DNA of 64,000 bases, taken from contig DATLYE010000022.1 in the NCBI GenBank assembly GCA_035575135.1, forward strand, positions 1-64,000, given 5' to 3'. The translations under genes were made by a program, and so were the position numbers. Below are positions 48,250-57,632 of the stretch, piece by piece. The DNA comes from JANWXD01 sp035575135. GTDB taxonomy: Bacteria; Acidobacteriota; Terriglobia; Bryobacterales; Bryobacteraceae. The notes beneath the pieces are model-generated. The model was not told where the DNA came from, made no database searches, and saw only the letters and a program-made list of their open reading frames with translations. Position 1 is the first letter of the stretch, and each line of letters starts with the position of its first letter.

Positions 48250-49278
48250 GTGCGCGAGAAGGGAATCGTCTCTCCGGCCCGGCGCGAGGACGAGCAGCAG
48301 TTTGAGACCACATTGCGCCCCCGCCGGCTGGACGAGTTCACAGGGCAGGCGAAGGTCAAAGAAATCCTTGCAATCGCCATCCAGGCGGCGCGGCAGCGCG
48401 GCGAGGCCCTGGACCACGTGTTGCTTTGCGGTCCGCCCGGACTGGGCAAGACCACACTGGCCGCCATCATCTCCAACGAACTCGACGTCGGCTTTGAACA
48501 GACCTCCGGGCCGATCCTGCAAAAGAAGCTGGATCTGACCGGGATCCTGAGCAATATCCGGCCGCGGCAGGTCTTCTTCATTGACGAGATCCACCGTCTG
48601 CTGCCGGACGTCGAGGAGATGCTCTACGCGGCCCTGGAGGATTTTCGCGTGGACATCCTCATCGGCACGGGGCCCGGGGCCCGCACTCACGCCCTGCCCC
48701 TTCCGCGATTCACCGCGGTGGGAGCCACCACGCGCCAGGGTCTGATCAGCGCCCCGCTGCGCGGGCGCTTCGGGCTCGTGTTGCGCCTCAACCATTACGA
48801 TGTCGAAGAGCTCACGGAAATTGTCCGCCGCTCGGCGCGCCTTCTTCAGGTCGAAATCGAGAACGAGGGAGCCCGTGAGATCGCGCGCCGCAGCCGCGGC
48901 ACGCCGCGGATCGCCAATCGTTTGTTGCGCCGGGTGCGGGACTATGCGCAGGTCCGTTCGGACGGCCGCATCACGCCCGAAGTCGCGGCGACGGCTCTCG
49001 ATCTGCTGGAAGTGGATCGGTTCGGACTGGACGAAATTGACCAGAAAATCATGCTCACGGTTCTCGACAAGTACGGGGGCGGGCCTGTAGGGTTGAACAC
49101 CATTGCGGCTTCCATTGACGAAGAGCCCGACACCATCGAAGAAGTTTATGAGCCCTACCTGATCCAGCTTGGATTCCTGGATCGCACCCCGCGGGGCCGC
49201 GTGGCGACTCAACGCGCTTTCGAATATTTCGGCGTCACGCCCCGCAGCCGCGGAGGCCTTCAAAGCACGCTGTTTTGA
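48250..49278 (+). CDS. ruvB: Holliday junction branch-migration ATPase RuvB
   Basis: 342 residues, normal length. RPRRLDEFTGQ, Walker A GPPGLGKT (61-68), Walker B FFIDEIHRL, arginine-finger region LPRFTAVGATTRQGLISAPLRGRFG, and a complete C-terminal winged helix (LGFLDRTPRGRVAT). Hexameric motor that drives branch migration together with RuvA. ruvA and ruvC are not in the window. GTG start, no clear Shine-Dalgarno. Confidence 0.96.
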   Translation: MREKGIVSPARREDEQQFETTLRPRRLDEFTGQAKVKEILAIAIQAARQRGEALDHVLLCGPPGLGKTTLAAIISNELDVGFEQTSGPILQKKLDLTGILSNIRPRQVFFIDEIHRLLPDVEEMLYAALEDFRVDILIGTGPGARTHALPLPRFTAVGATTRQGLISAPLRGRFGLVLRLNHYDVEELTEIVRRSARLLQVEIENEGAREIARRSRGTPRIANRLLRRVRDYAQVRSDGRITPEVAATALDLLEVDRFGLDEIDQKIMLTVLDKYGGGPVGLNTIAASIDEEPDTIEEVYEPYLIQLGFLDRTPRGRVATQRAFEYFGVTPRSRGGLQSTLF

Positions 49279-49284
49279 GGCGCG

Positions 49285-49791
49285 ATGAAGGTCGTCTACC
49301 TTTCGCTGGGCTCGAATCTGGGCGACCGCGAGGCAATGCTCCGGGAGGCCATCCGGCGGCTGGAGTCGCCTCAACTGCACATACGGCGCGTCTCTTCCGT
49401 ATACGAAACCGAACCGCAGGACTTTCGGGAGCAACCGTGGTTTCTGAACGTGGTTGTGGAAGCTGAAACCGGGTTGTTTCCGTTGCAGCTTCTTGGGCTC
49501 ATCCGCAAGGTCGAACTGGGGCTCGGCCGGCGCCGCTTTGTCGCCAAGGGCCCGCGCACCATAGACATTGACATCCTGCTTTACGGCGGCTTCGTCATTG
49601 ACAGGCCGGAACTTGCCATACCGCACCTGCGCATGACCGAACGGCGCTTTGTTCTCGAGCCCATGGTCGAACTGGCGCCGGAACTGCGCCACCCGGTGCT
49701 GCGGCGCACCATGCGGGAGCTGCTGGCATCCACGATGGGACAAACCGTCAGGCGGCTGGGCCCCTTACTGCCGGCGTGTCCGCCCGTCTAG
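49285..49791 (+). CDS. folK: 2-amino-4-hydroxy-6-hydroxymethyldihydropteridine diphosphokinase
   Basis: 168 residues. SLGSNLGDREAMLREA, VSSVYETEPQDFREQPWFLNVVVE, LGRRRFVAKGPRTIDIDILLY and IPHLRMTERRFVLEPM are the family signatures. Transfers pyrophosphate from ATP to the pterin in folate synthesis. Starts 6 bp after ruvB and is probably co-transcribed with it. Confidence 0.95.
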   Translation: MKVVYLSLGSNLGDREAMLREAIRRLESPQLHIRRVSSVYETEPQDFREQPWFLNVVVEAETGLFPLQLLGLIRKVELGLGRRRFVAKGPRTIDIDILLYGGFVIDRPELAIPHLRMTERRFVLEPMVELAPELRHPVLRRTMRELLASTMGQTVRRLGPLLPACPPV

Positions 49792-49890
49792 GGTCGCCTG
49801 TCCTTCGGCCGGCGTTCGGCATTGCCGGTGCCAGGCGGCGTCTTCGAGCACCGCAACGGCAGTCTGAAACCGAGCCGTTAGGATGGTCGA

Positions 49891-51180
49891 ATGCGCGACT
49901 TCGCGACTTTGCTTCGGAGCAATGCCGGTTATCGCCGCCTCTGGCTCGCGCAGATCATCAGCGAAGTCGGCGATTACTTCAACAACGTCGCGGTTTTCAG
50001 CCTCGCTCTCGAGCGCACGGGATCCGGTCTGGTGGTTAGCGGCATCATGCTGGCGCGGGCGATACCTGCAGTGGCTGCGGGCCCGCTGGCCGGGGTGTTG
50101 CTCGACCGCTACGATCGCAGGCAGATCATGGTCCTCAGCGACCTGGTCCGTGCGGCGGTTGCGGCGGCGTTCGTGCTGGCCGTGGAGGCGCCCGGTACGT
50201 GGCCGCTTTACGCGCTGAGCGCCGCCCTGATGTTCGCCTCTCCGTTTTTTACCAGCGGGCGCAGTGCCATCCTTCCCGCCATCACGTCTCGGGAAGAGTT
50301 ACATACCGCAAACTCGGTGACACAGACCACCTCATGGGCCACGATTGCGGCAGGAGCCATGCTGGGCGGACTGAGCGCCGCAAAATTCGGGTATGCCTGG
50401 GCGTTCTGGTTTAACGCCGCCTCGTTTCTGATCTCGGCACTGCTCGTTGCCCGGATTCGTTCTCCCCGGACAGATTTTCGCGCGCGCGGTTCGGCCCCGC
50501 TGCCGGTTCTGCAGCCCTGGAGTGAATATCGCCAGGGCCTTCGCTACATCGGATCGGTACCGCTGATCCTGGGCGTGACCTTGCTGCACGTTGGGTGGGC
50601 TGCCGGAGGCGGCGCGGCCCAGATTTTGTTTGCGCTGTTCGGCGAGCAGATCTTCGGCCGGGGAGCGGCCGGCATCGGCACGATCTGGGGGTTTGCGGGG
50701 CTGGGACTGCTGGCAGGCGGCGCGCTGGGACACCTGGCCGGCAAGCGCACGGCCTATCGGCAGTACAAGCGCGTCGTGGCGGCGTCTTATCTCGTTCACG
50801 GCGCCGCTTACGTGGCCTTCAGCCTGGCGGAAACCTATGCCGCCGCGCTGGCGTGGATTGCCCTCTCGCGGGTGGGAATGGCGGTGTGCTCGGTTCTGAA
50901 CTACTCCCAGCTTCTGCGCCACACCGACGACGCCTTCCGCGGCCGGGTTTTCGCCACACTGGAGGCGGCGCGCTGGGCGGCGATGATGTTCTCGATGGCC
51001 GCTGCGGGCCTTGCTTCGGAGTACTACAGTCCCCGGGCGATCGGCGTCGTGGCGGGCGCGCTCGGTTGCCTCACCGCGCTGGCTTGGGCGGGGGCGGACT
51101 GGCGCGGCAAATTGCCGGAGCCGCCCGAGCAGCGGCCAGCGGTCGAGGAAGCGGAACCCCCCTCCGGGCCCCAAGGCTGA
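49891..51180 (+). CDS. MFS exporter (EntS/MFS_3 type)
   Basis: 429 residues with about 12 hydrophobic helices. N-terminus RDFATLLRSNAGYRRLWLAQIISEVGDYFNNVAVF and the loop AGVLLDRYDRRQIMVLSD are typical of MFS_3 drug/siderophore exporters. The C-terminal 25 residues are Pro/Glu-rich. Substrate unknown. TAGGAT lies 6 nt before the ATG. Confidence 0.88.
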   Translation: MRDFATLLRSNAGYRRLWLAQIISEVGDYFNNVAVFSLALERTGSGLVVSGIMLARAIPAVAAGPLAGVLLDRYDRRQIMVLSDLVRAAVAAAFVLAVEAPGTWPLYALSAALMFASPFFTSGRSAILPAITSREELHTANSVTQTTSWATIAAGAMLGGLSAAKFGYAWAFWFNAASFLISALLVARIRSPRTDFRARGSAPLPVLQPWSEYRQGLRYIGSVPLILGVTLLHVGWAAGGGAAQILFALFGEQIFGRGAAGIGTIWGFAGLGLLAGGALGHLAGKRTAYRQYKRVVAASYLVHGAAYVAFSLAETYAAALAWIALSRVGMAVCSVLNYSQLLRHTDDAFRGRVFATLEAARWAAMMFSMAAAGLASEYYSPRAIGVVAGALGCLTALAWAGADWRGKLPEPPEQRPAVEEAEPPSGPQG

Positions 51181-51213
51181 GGGAAGTTTCGCGCCGCCCT
51201 TGGGGCGCGCTGT

Positions 51214-51260
51214 CGGCTCCCGGGCGGCGGAGGGGCCGCTCCGCCGCCCGGCAGGAGCCG
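51214..51260. terminator. Large hairpin between convergent genes
   Basis: CCGGGCGGCGGA (51220-51231) pairs perfectly with TCCGCCGCCCGG (51240-51251) around an 8-nt loop, and flanking GGCTC/GAGCC can extend the stem. It lies in the 82-bp gap between the MFS and ppdK stops. No U-tract, so it may act as a bidirectional transcript end or 3' stabiliser. Confidence 0.5.
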
Positions 51261-51262
51261 GC

Positions 51263-54004
51263 CTATGCCGTCCGCATCAGTTCCGCTTTGGCTTCCGCTG
51301 CGCCTGCGGCGATCGCCGCCTGGGCCGCGGCCAGCCGCGCGATCGGCACGCGGTAGGGCGAGCACGACACGTAGTTCATGCCCACGCGGTAACAAAACTC
51401 CACCGAACTCGGCTCGCCGCCGTGCTCACCGCAGATGCCGACTTCCAGATCCGGCCGCGTCTTCCGGCCGAGGTCCACGCCCATGCGGATGAGCTTGCCT
51501 ACGCCTTCCTGGTCGAGCACCGCGAACGGGTCCGCCTTGAAGATCTTCTTCTCCTCGTAGTCCTTGGAGAACTTCACGTAGTCATCGCGGGAGAGGCCCA
51601 TGGTGGTCTGCGTCAAGTCGTTGGTGCCGAAGCTGAAGAACTCGGCCTCTTCGGCGATGCGGTCCGCGGTGAGCGCCGCACGCGGAATCTCGATCATCGT
51701 TCCGATCATGTATTTGAGGTCCGTAACGCCGTTCTTGGCGAGCACCTCGCGCGCTACGCGCTCCACAATCCGTTTTTGATGCGCCAGTTCCTCGACGCTG
51801 CCCACCAGCGGGATCATCACCTCCGGGATCACGTTGATCCCTTTCTTCTTCACCTGCACGGCAGCTTCGAAAATCGCCCGCGCCTGCATCTCGGTAATTT
51901 CCGGATAGGTGATCCCGAGCCGGCAGCCGCGGTGCCCGAGCATGGGATTGAACTCGTGCAGGGCTTCGACCCGCTTGAGCAGCTCCGGCAGGCGCTTCTT
52001 GAGCTCGCCGACCTTGATTCCGTACCGCTCAGCCATCTCGCGCTTGGCTTTGAGGTCGGCATGCGGCAGCCGCGCGATGTCCACCATGAGCTCCTCGCGC
52101 TTGGGCACGAACTCGTGGAGCGGCGGGTCGAGCGTGCGGATCACCACCGGATAGCCGTCCATGACCTCGAACAGGCCGGCGAAATCTTTCCGCTGCAACG
52201 GCAGCAGCCGGGCGAGCGCCTTGCGCCGGGCCTTTTCATCTTCGGCCAGAATCATGGCCTGCATGTGTTCGATTCGACCGGGGCCGAAAAACATGTGTTC
52301 GGTGCGGCACAGACCGATGCCCTCGGCTCCGAACCGCCGGGCCACTTTGGCATCGCGCGGGATGTCGGCGTTGGCGCGCACGCCGAAGCTTCCGCGGAAC
52401 TCGTCGGCCCAGCTCATGAACTTGGCCAGAACGCCTGAGGAGGGATCCGGCTCGACGGTCACCGCCTGCCCGGCAAACACTTCCCCGGTGGTGCCGTCTA
52501 TCGAAATCCAGTCTCCCTCCCGGAGCACGATGTCGCTGTCGCGCACGGCGAGGCGTTTGTTGCGCTCGTCCACCACCAAGGCTTCCGCCCCAGCCACGCA
52601 AGGAGTACCCATACCGCGCGCCACCACGGCCGCATGGCTTGTCATGCCGCCGCGCGAGGTGAGGATCCCTTTGGCCACTTCCATTCCATGAATGTCGTCC
52701 GGAACGGTTTCCTTGCGGACGAGAATCACCGGACCCTTCTGGGCCGCCTCCACGGCTTCGTCCGCCGTGAAGACGATGCGGCCGACGGCTGCGCCGGGCG
52801 AAGCCGGGAGGCCCGTGGCGATCTTCTTGAGGTTTTTCCGCGAGGCCGCGTCAATCACCGGGTGCAGGAGCTGGTCCAGCTGGTTCGGCTCTACGCGCAT
52901 GAGGGCTTCCTCTTTGGTGATGAGTCCTTCTTCGACCATGTCTACGGCGATTTTCACCGCCGCCGGGCCCGTGCGCTTGCCGTTGCGCGTCTGCAGCATG
53001 TAGAGCTTGCCTTCCTGAATCGTGAATTCAAAATCCTGCACGTCCCGGTAGTGCCGTTCCAGGTTGGCGGTGATCTGGCGGAGTTGCTCGTAAACCTCCG
53101 GCATGAGAGTCCGCAGTTCTTGGATGGGTTTCGGCGTGCGGATGCCCGCCACCACGTCCTCGCCCTGGGCGTTGATCAGGAACTCGCCGTAAAACTCTTT
53201 TTCGCCCGTAGCCGGGTTCCGGGTGAAGCCTACTCCCGTGGCCGAGGTTTCGCCCAGATTGCCGAAGACCATGGCTTGCACGTTCACCGCCGTGCCCAGG
53301 TCGTCAGGAATCTTGTTCATCTTGCGGTAATGGGCCGCCCGCGGATTCCACCAGGAGCGGAAGACCGCGTCGCGCGCCATAGTGAGCTGTTCGTGGGCGT
53401 CCTGCGGGAATGGTTTGCCCGTCTTCTTCTGGATCAGCTTTTTGTACTCGGCGATGACGGCTTTCAGATCCTCGGCCGACAGATCCGTGTCGTACTTCGC
53501 CTTGACCTTTTTCTTCCGCGCTTCGAAAATGTGCTCGAACTCGTCTTTGGGGATTTCGAGCACCACGTTGCCGAACATCTGAATGAAGCGGCGGTAGCAG
53601 TCGTAGGCGAAACGCGGATTGCCGCTCTTGCGCGCCAGCGCCTCCACCGTCTGGTCGTTCAGGCCCAGGTTGAGGATCGTGTCCATCATGCCCGGCATCG
53701 AGAACTTGGCGCCGGAGCGGACGCTCACCAGCAGCGGGTTCTCCGTGTCGCCCAGTTTCTGGCCGGTCTGTTCTTCAAGCCGCGCCAGGGCCCGCGCAAT
53801 CTCCTCCTCGATTTCCGGAGGCAGCTTGCCGTCGTTGGCGAAGTAGATGTTGCAGACTTCCGTCGAGATGGTGAACCCCGGAGGCACCGGCACGCCGGCC
53901 CGGCTCATCTCGGCCAGGCCCGCTCCTTTGCCGCCCAGGATATCCTTCATCGTGCCGTCGCCGTCGGCCGTTCCGTTGCCGAAGGCGTAAACGTATTTCT
54001 TCAT
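51263..54004 (-). CDS. ppdK: Pyruvate, phosphate dikinase
   Basis: 913 residues. N-terminal ATP-grasp part with GGKGAGLAEMSRAGVPVPPGF, swivelling phosphohistidine domain with GGMTSHAAVVARGMGTPCV (catalytic His near residue 455), and C-terminal PEP/pyruvate barrel ending GICGEHGGEPSSVEFCYRVG. Interconverts pyruvate + ATP + Pi and PEP + AMP + PPi. AAGGAGA upstream of ATG 54004. It follows glyS by 16 bp and so may be co-transcribed with recO-glyQ-glyS. Confidence 0.96.
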   Translation of the reverse strand: MKKYVYAFGNGTADGDGTMKDILGGKGAGLAEMSRAGVPVPPGFTISTEVCNIYFANDGKLPPEIEEEIARALARLEEQTGQKLGDTENPLLVSVRSGAKFSMPGMMDTILNLGLNDQTVEALARKSGNPRFAYDCYRRFIQMFGNVVLEIPKDEFEHIFEARKKKVKAKYDTDLSAEDLKAVIAEYKKLIQKKTGKPFPQDAHEQLTMARDAVFRSWWNPRAAHYRKMNKIPDDLGTAVNVQAMVFGNLGETSATGVGFTRNPATGEKEFYGEFLINAQGEDVVAGIRTPKPIQELRTLMPEVYEQLRQITANLERHYRDVQDFEFTIQEGKLYMLQTRNGKRTGPAAVKIAVDMVEEGLITKEEALMRVEPNQLDQLLHPVIDAASRKNLKKIATGLPASPGAAVGRIVFTADEAVEAAQKGPVILVRKETVPDDIHGMEVAKGILTSRGGMTSHAAVVARGMGTPCVAGAEALVVDERNKRLAVRDSDIVLREGDWISIDGTTGEVFAGQAVTVEPDPSSGVLAKFMSWADEFRGSFGVRANADIPRDAKVARRFGAEGIGLCRTEHMFFGPGRIEHMQAMILAEDEKARRKALARLLPLQRKDFAGLFEVMDGYPVVIRTLDPPLHEFVPKREELMVDIARLPHADLKAKREMAERYGIKVGELKKRLPELLKRVEALHEFNPMLGHRGCRLGITYPEITEMQARAIFEAAVQVKKKGINVIPEVMIPLVGSVEELAHQKRIVERVAREVLAKNGVTDLKYMIGTMIEIPRAALTADRIAEEAEFFSFGTNDLTQTTMGLSRDDYVKFSKDYEEKKIFKADPFAVLDQEGVGKLIRMGVDLGRKTRPDLEVGICGEHGGEPSSVEFCYRVGMNYVSCSPYRVPIARLAAAQAAIAAGAAEAKAELMRTA

Positions 54005-54020
54005 GAGTCTCTCCTTGTGC

Positions 54021-56027
54021 TTATGAGTTCGTGGTTTCGGTGACGATCTCCGAGAAGTCAGCGATCGTCGAAAACTCTTCGAGCAGCCCGTGCAGCAGGG
54101 CCAGCCGGTTCCGCCGCACGCCCTCGTCGGGCGCGTTTACAAGCACCTTGTCAAAAAACAGGTCCACGCGCGGCCGAAGCGAAGCGATTTTCTCCAGAGC
54201 GGCGCGGTACTGCTTTTCGCGGCGGCGTGCCTCGACCTCGCTGCGCAACCCGTCGAAGGCCTGATACAGCTCTGCCTCGGGACCGGGCTCGAGCAGCTCC
54301 GGCTCGACGGCGGCGCCGCCCGTGTACTCCGCCTGCCGGAGGATGTTCCGGATTCGTTTGAAACTGGCCGCCAGCGGCTCGAAATTCGCTGTGGGACGCA
54401 CCGCCTGAATCGCTTCCAGGCGGCTCTCTACATCGGGAAGATCGTCCCAGCCTGCCGCCAGTACGGCGTTCACTTCATCGTAACGGAACCCCCGGACGTC
54501 GCGGAAGTAATAGCGCACGCGCTCCAGGAAAAACTCGCGCAACTCCGGCAGGCCGCCGGCGAGCTCTGTAATGGGGAACGAGAGTTTGCCCTCCACCAGG
54601 ATCTTGACCACGCCTTGCGCCGCCCGCCGGAGCGCGAACGGGTCGCGCGAACCGCTGGGAATCAGGCCCAGCCGGAAACAGCCGCGCAGCGTGTCGAGTT
54701 TGTCTGCAAGGGCCACCAGCCGGCCTTCCGGCGTCGAGGGGATCGCATCCTCCATGCTCTCCGGTTTGTAATGTTCATAGATCGCCCGCCAGACGGGCTC
54801 CGGCTCGCCCTGCGCCCTCGCGTAAAGCCCACCGATGACACCCTGCAGCTCTGTGAACTCTTTGACCATCTCCGTGGTCAGGTCGCACTTGGCCAGAAGC
54901 GCCGCGCGCTGCGCGTGCTCATTGCCGCCCAGTTCGCGAACCAGTTCCACCATGCGGCGAGTCTTGTCGAGGTAGGAACCGAGCTCCGCCTGAAACGTCA
55001 CGTGCCGCAAGTCTTCCACGCGGTCCGCCAGCTTCTTTTTCTGATCGGTTTCCCAGAAAAACCGCGCGTCATTGAACCGGGCGCGCAGCACGCGCTCATT
55101 GCCCGCCTTCACGAGCCCTTCCGGATCTCCGGTGGTGTTCATCACCGCAACGAAATACGGCGCCAGCCGGCCCTCGGCATCCTCGACAGAAAGGTACTTC
55201 TGGTGGTGGCGCATCACCGTGACCAGCACCTCCTGCGGAAGGCTGAGGTACTGGGGATCGAACTGCCCGAGGAGAGCCGTGGGGTACTCCGTCAGATAGA
55301 CCAGGGTCTGAAGCAGGGCGGGGTCGGGCTTCACGCGCAGCCCCGTGCCTGCCAGCAGGCTTTCGATCTCTGCCCGAATCTTGTTTTCGCGCTCGGCCGA
55401 AGAAACCAGGACATAGTTTGTCCGGAGGCGTTCTTCGTAGTTGCCGACCGTGACCCGGATTTTCTTGCGGCCCAGTTGCCGGTGACCGGCCGTGACGTTT
55501 CCCGAGGGGACGCCCGCGATTTCGAACGGCACGACCTTGCTGCCCAGCAGCGCTACGACCCATCGGATCGGACGGATAAACCGTTCGCGCTCCTGCCGCC
55601 AATACATGGTTTTCGGCCAGGAGATCTTCCAGATCAGGCCGGGCAGCTCTCTGGCCAAAATTTCCAGAGCGGGGCGGCCTTCCGTTCGCCTGCGATAGGC
55701 GAAGTATTCTCCCTTGGGGGTCTGCACAGTGACCAGATCGGAAACTGCAACGCCGAGCTTCCGTGCAAATCCTGCCGCAGCCTGGTCGCCGGCCGCCTTG
55801 GGCGGTCCGGTAATTGTTTCTTCGGCGTCCGGCTGGCGCGGCGCAAGGCCGTCGGCCCGGAGCACAAGGCGGCGGGGGGTTGCGTCCGCGTATGTGACGG
55901 AGCCGCCGAGCGAGCCGGAGCTCAGCAACTGCTCAAAGAGCGCCCGGAGCTGTTCCAGGGCGGCAGGGATCATCCAGGCCGGGATTTCTTCGGTTCCGAT
56001 CTCGAGCAGAAACCGCTGGGTCCTCAT
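54021..56027 (-). CDS. glyS: Glycine-tRNA ligase beta subunit
   Basis: 668 residues. Starts FLLEIGTEEIPAWMIPAA and contains LPKTM-equivalent SWPKTMYWRQERERFIRPIRWVVALL plus TEYPTALLGQFDPQYLSLPQEVL and a C-terminal DALR-type anticodon domain (FFDKVLVNAPDEGVRRNRLALL). Together with GlyQ forms the bacterial alpha2beta2 enzyme. ATG overlaps the glyQ stop. Confidence 0.95.
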   Translation of the reverse strand: MRTQRFLLEIGTEEIPAWMIPAALEQLRALFEQLLSSGSLGGSVTYADATPRRLVLRADGLAPRQPDAEETITGPPKAAGDQAAAGFARKLGVAVSDLVTVQTPKGEYFAYRRRTEGRPALEILARELPGLIWKISWPKTMYWRQERERFIRPIRWVVALLGSKVVPFEIAGVPSGNVTAGHRQLGRKKIRVTVGNYEERLRTNYVLVSSAERENKIRAEIESLLAGTGLRVKPDPALLQTLVYLTEYPTALLGQFDPQYLSLPQEVLVTVMRHHQKYLSVEDAEGRLAPYFVAVMNTTGDPEGLVKAGNERVLRARFNDARFFWETDQKKKLADRVEDLRHVTFQAELGSYLDKTRRMVELVRELGGNEHAQRAALLAKCDLTTEMVKEFTELQGVIGGLYARAQGEPEPVWRAIYEHYKPESMEDAIPSTPEGRLVALADKLDTLRGCFRLGLIPSGSRDPFALRRAAQGVVKILVEGKLSFPITELAGGLPELREFFLERVRYYFRDVRGFRYDEVNAVLAAGWDDLPDVESRLEAIQAVRPTANFEPLAASFKRIRNILRQAEYTGGAAVEPELLEPGPEAELYQAFDGLRSEVEARRREKQYRAALEKIASLRPRVDLFFDKVLVNAPDEGVRRNRLALLHGLLEEFSTIADFSEIVTETTNS

Positions 56028-56914
56028 GCCGCCTCCCGGCCTTGCTGATCCAGCCAGGCCTCGGCTACGCCCACCGCCAGGCGCCGCACGCGCCCGATGA
56101 CTGACACCCGCTCCGTCACGCTGATGGCGCCGCGGGAATCCAGAAGGTTAAACAGATGGGAGCATTTCAGCACGTGATCGTAGGCCGCAAGCACGGGGAA
56201 CCTTTGCTTGTCGGGGTAGTTCGGATAGCCGTCCAGCAACCGCCGGCATTCCTTTTCGTGCAGCTCGAACAGTTGCCAGAGCGTCGGCACGTCCGCCAGC
56301 TCGAAGTTGTAAACGGAGAACTGAATTTCGTCGGCTAGGCGCACATCCCCGTAGGTCACTGCCGGCGACCAGCGAATGTCGTACACGCTTTCGGCGCCCT
56401 GCAGGAAAGCAGCGAGCCGCTCGAGGCCGTAGGTCAGTTCCGCCGGCACGAGCTCCAGGTCTACGCCGCCGCACTGCTGGAAATAGGTGAACTGAGTGAT
56501 TTCCAGTCCATCGAGCATCACCTGCCACCCGATGCCCCAGGCTCCCAGCGTAGGAGACTCCCAGTTGTCCTCCTCCAGCTTCAGATCGTGCTTGCGCAGA
56601 TCAATTCCGATGGCCTCCAGACTCGCCAGGTACTGATCCACAACGTCGTCGGGCGCGGGCTTGAGAATCACCTGGAGTTGCCAATGCTTGTAGAGCCGGT
56701 TGGGGTTTTCTCCGTACCGGCCGTCGGCAGGGCGGCGGCTGGGCTGGACGTAGGCGACCCGGTACGGCTTCGGTCCCAGAACGCGGAGAAAGGTCTCCGG
56801 GCACATGGTTCCGGCGCCCACTTCGAGATCGTAAGGCTCCTGAATCACGCAGCCGCGATCGGCCCAATAGCGCTTCAGCTGGAACAGAAGATCCTGAAAC
56901 GAACCCATGCTCAC
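56024..56914 (-). CDS. glyQ: Glycine-tRNA ligase alpha subunit
   Basis: 296 residues. FQDLLFQLKRYWADRGCVIQEPYDLEVGAGT, the class II motifs in YVQPSRRPADGRYGENPNRLYKHWQLQVI and MLDGLEITQFTYFQQ are characteristic. Start is GTG 56914, overlapping the recO stop, or ATG 56908 two codons on. Order recO-glyQ-glyS-ppdK on one strand with overlaps. Confidence 0.95.
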   Translation of the reverse strand: MSMGSFQDLLFQLKRYWADRGCVIQEPYDLEVGAGTMCPETFLRVLGPKPYRVAYVQPSRRPADGRYGENPNRLYKHWQLQVILKPAPDDVVDQYLASLEAIGIDLRKHDLKLEEDNWESPTLGAWGIGWQVMLDGLEITQFTYFQQCGGVDLELVPAELTYGLERLAAFLQGAESVYDIRWSPAVTYGDVRLADEIQFSVYNFELADVPTLWQLFELHEKECRRLLDGYPNYPDKQRFPVLAAYDHVLKCSHLFNLLDSRGAISVTERVSVIGRVRRLAVGVAEAWLDQQGREAA

Positions 56915-57549
56915 AATGCTTCCAGCAGCGGAACCGTGACCAGATTCCGTTCGATGTGATCCTCAATCCGCCGGATCAGGAAGCGCCGCAAGTCCGCTGC
57001 GGTCTGCTTTGTCCAGGTCCGCGGCGTCAGTTGGCCGACGGGCTTTTTCAACATTTCCTCGGCGATTCCTGCGGACTCCGCACTGACGCGCAGCTCCGGC
57101 AAAAAGCCCGACAACCGTACCGCCCACAGGCAGAAATACGTTATGGCCCGCCACAATCCGGACGGCTCCGCTTGTAAATGTTCGATCACGGCCAGCAGCA
57201 GGCGGAAGAAGCGCTCGCTCGGCTCGGCCGGAGCCAGCAGCTGCTCGCTCACCTCCGCCAAAAAATCCAGCGCCACCGCCGCCGCGTAGTCCCGCTGGAG
57301 TTCGAACGGTGAGCGGATCAGTTCGCACGCATCCAGCGTCACCAGTTCGCGGTTCTCACGCTGAAAATAGTAGGCGCGCACGTACGAAAGTCGTTCCAGC
57401 CCCGCACCAAACTTGCTCTTGGGACGGCGCGCGCCCCGCGCCAGGCCGCGCAATTTCCCCTGGTCCCGGGTGAAGAAGCTGACGATCAGGTCTGCCTCTT
57501 GGAACGGGTACGTGCGTAAGGTCAGGGCTTCACTCACCCGGACCGGCAT
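56911..57549 (-). CDS. recO: DNA repair protein RecO
   Basis: 212 residues. N-terminal OB fold with LRTYPFQEADLIVSFFTRDQGKLRGLARGARRPKSKFG, then a helical domain. The zinc-finger cysteines found in many RecO proteins are not present. RecO loads RecA at gaps with RecR. Placement ahead of glyQS is common in bacteria. Confidence 0.88.
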   Translation of the reverse strand: MPVRVSEALTLRTYPFQEADLIVSFFTRDQGKLRGLARGARRPKSKFGAGLERLSYVRAYYFQRENRELVTLDACELIRSPFELQRDYAAAVALDFLAEVSEQLLAPAEPSERFFRLLLAVIEHLQAEPSGLWRAITYFCLWAVRLSGFLPELRVSAESAGIAEEMLKKPVGQLTPRTWTKQTAADLRRFLIRRIEDHIERNLVTVPLLEAL

Positions 57550-57632
57550 TGCGGCCTGTTGCGGAACCTTTCAGCGTACCACACGGGAGCTGCCGGGCCT
57601 GAGGCGCGCGCACCCCGGGCAGGGAATCCCGA

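Noticed and set aside
52634..54043. 469-codon open frame on the plus strand
   Set aside because: Fully antisense to ppdK; composition is Arg/His/Val-rich without any domain. High-GC shadow.
54090..56048. 652-codon open frame on the plus strand
   Set aside because: Antisense to glyS, which has all expected motifs.
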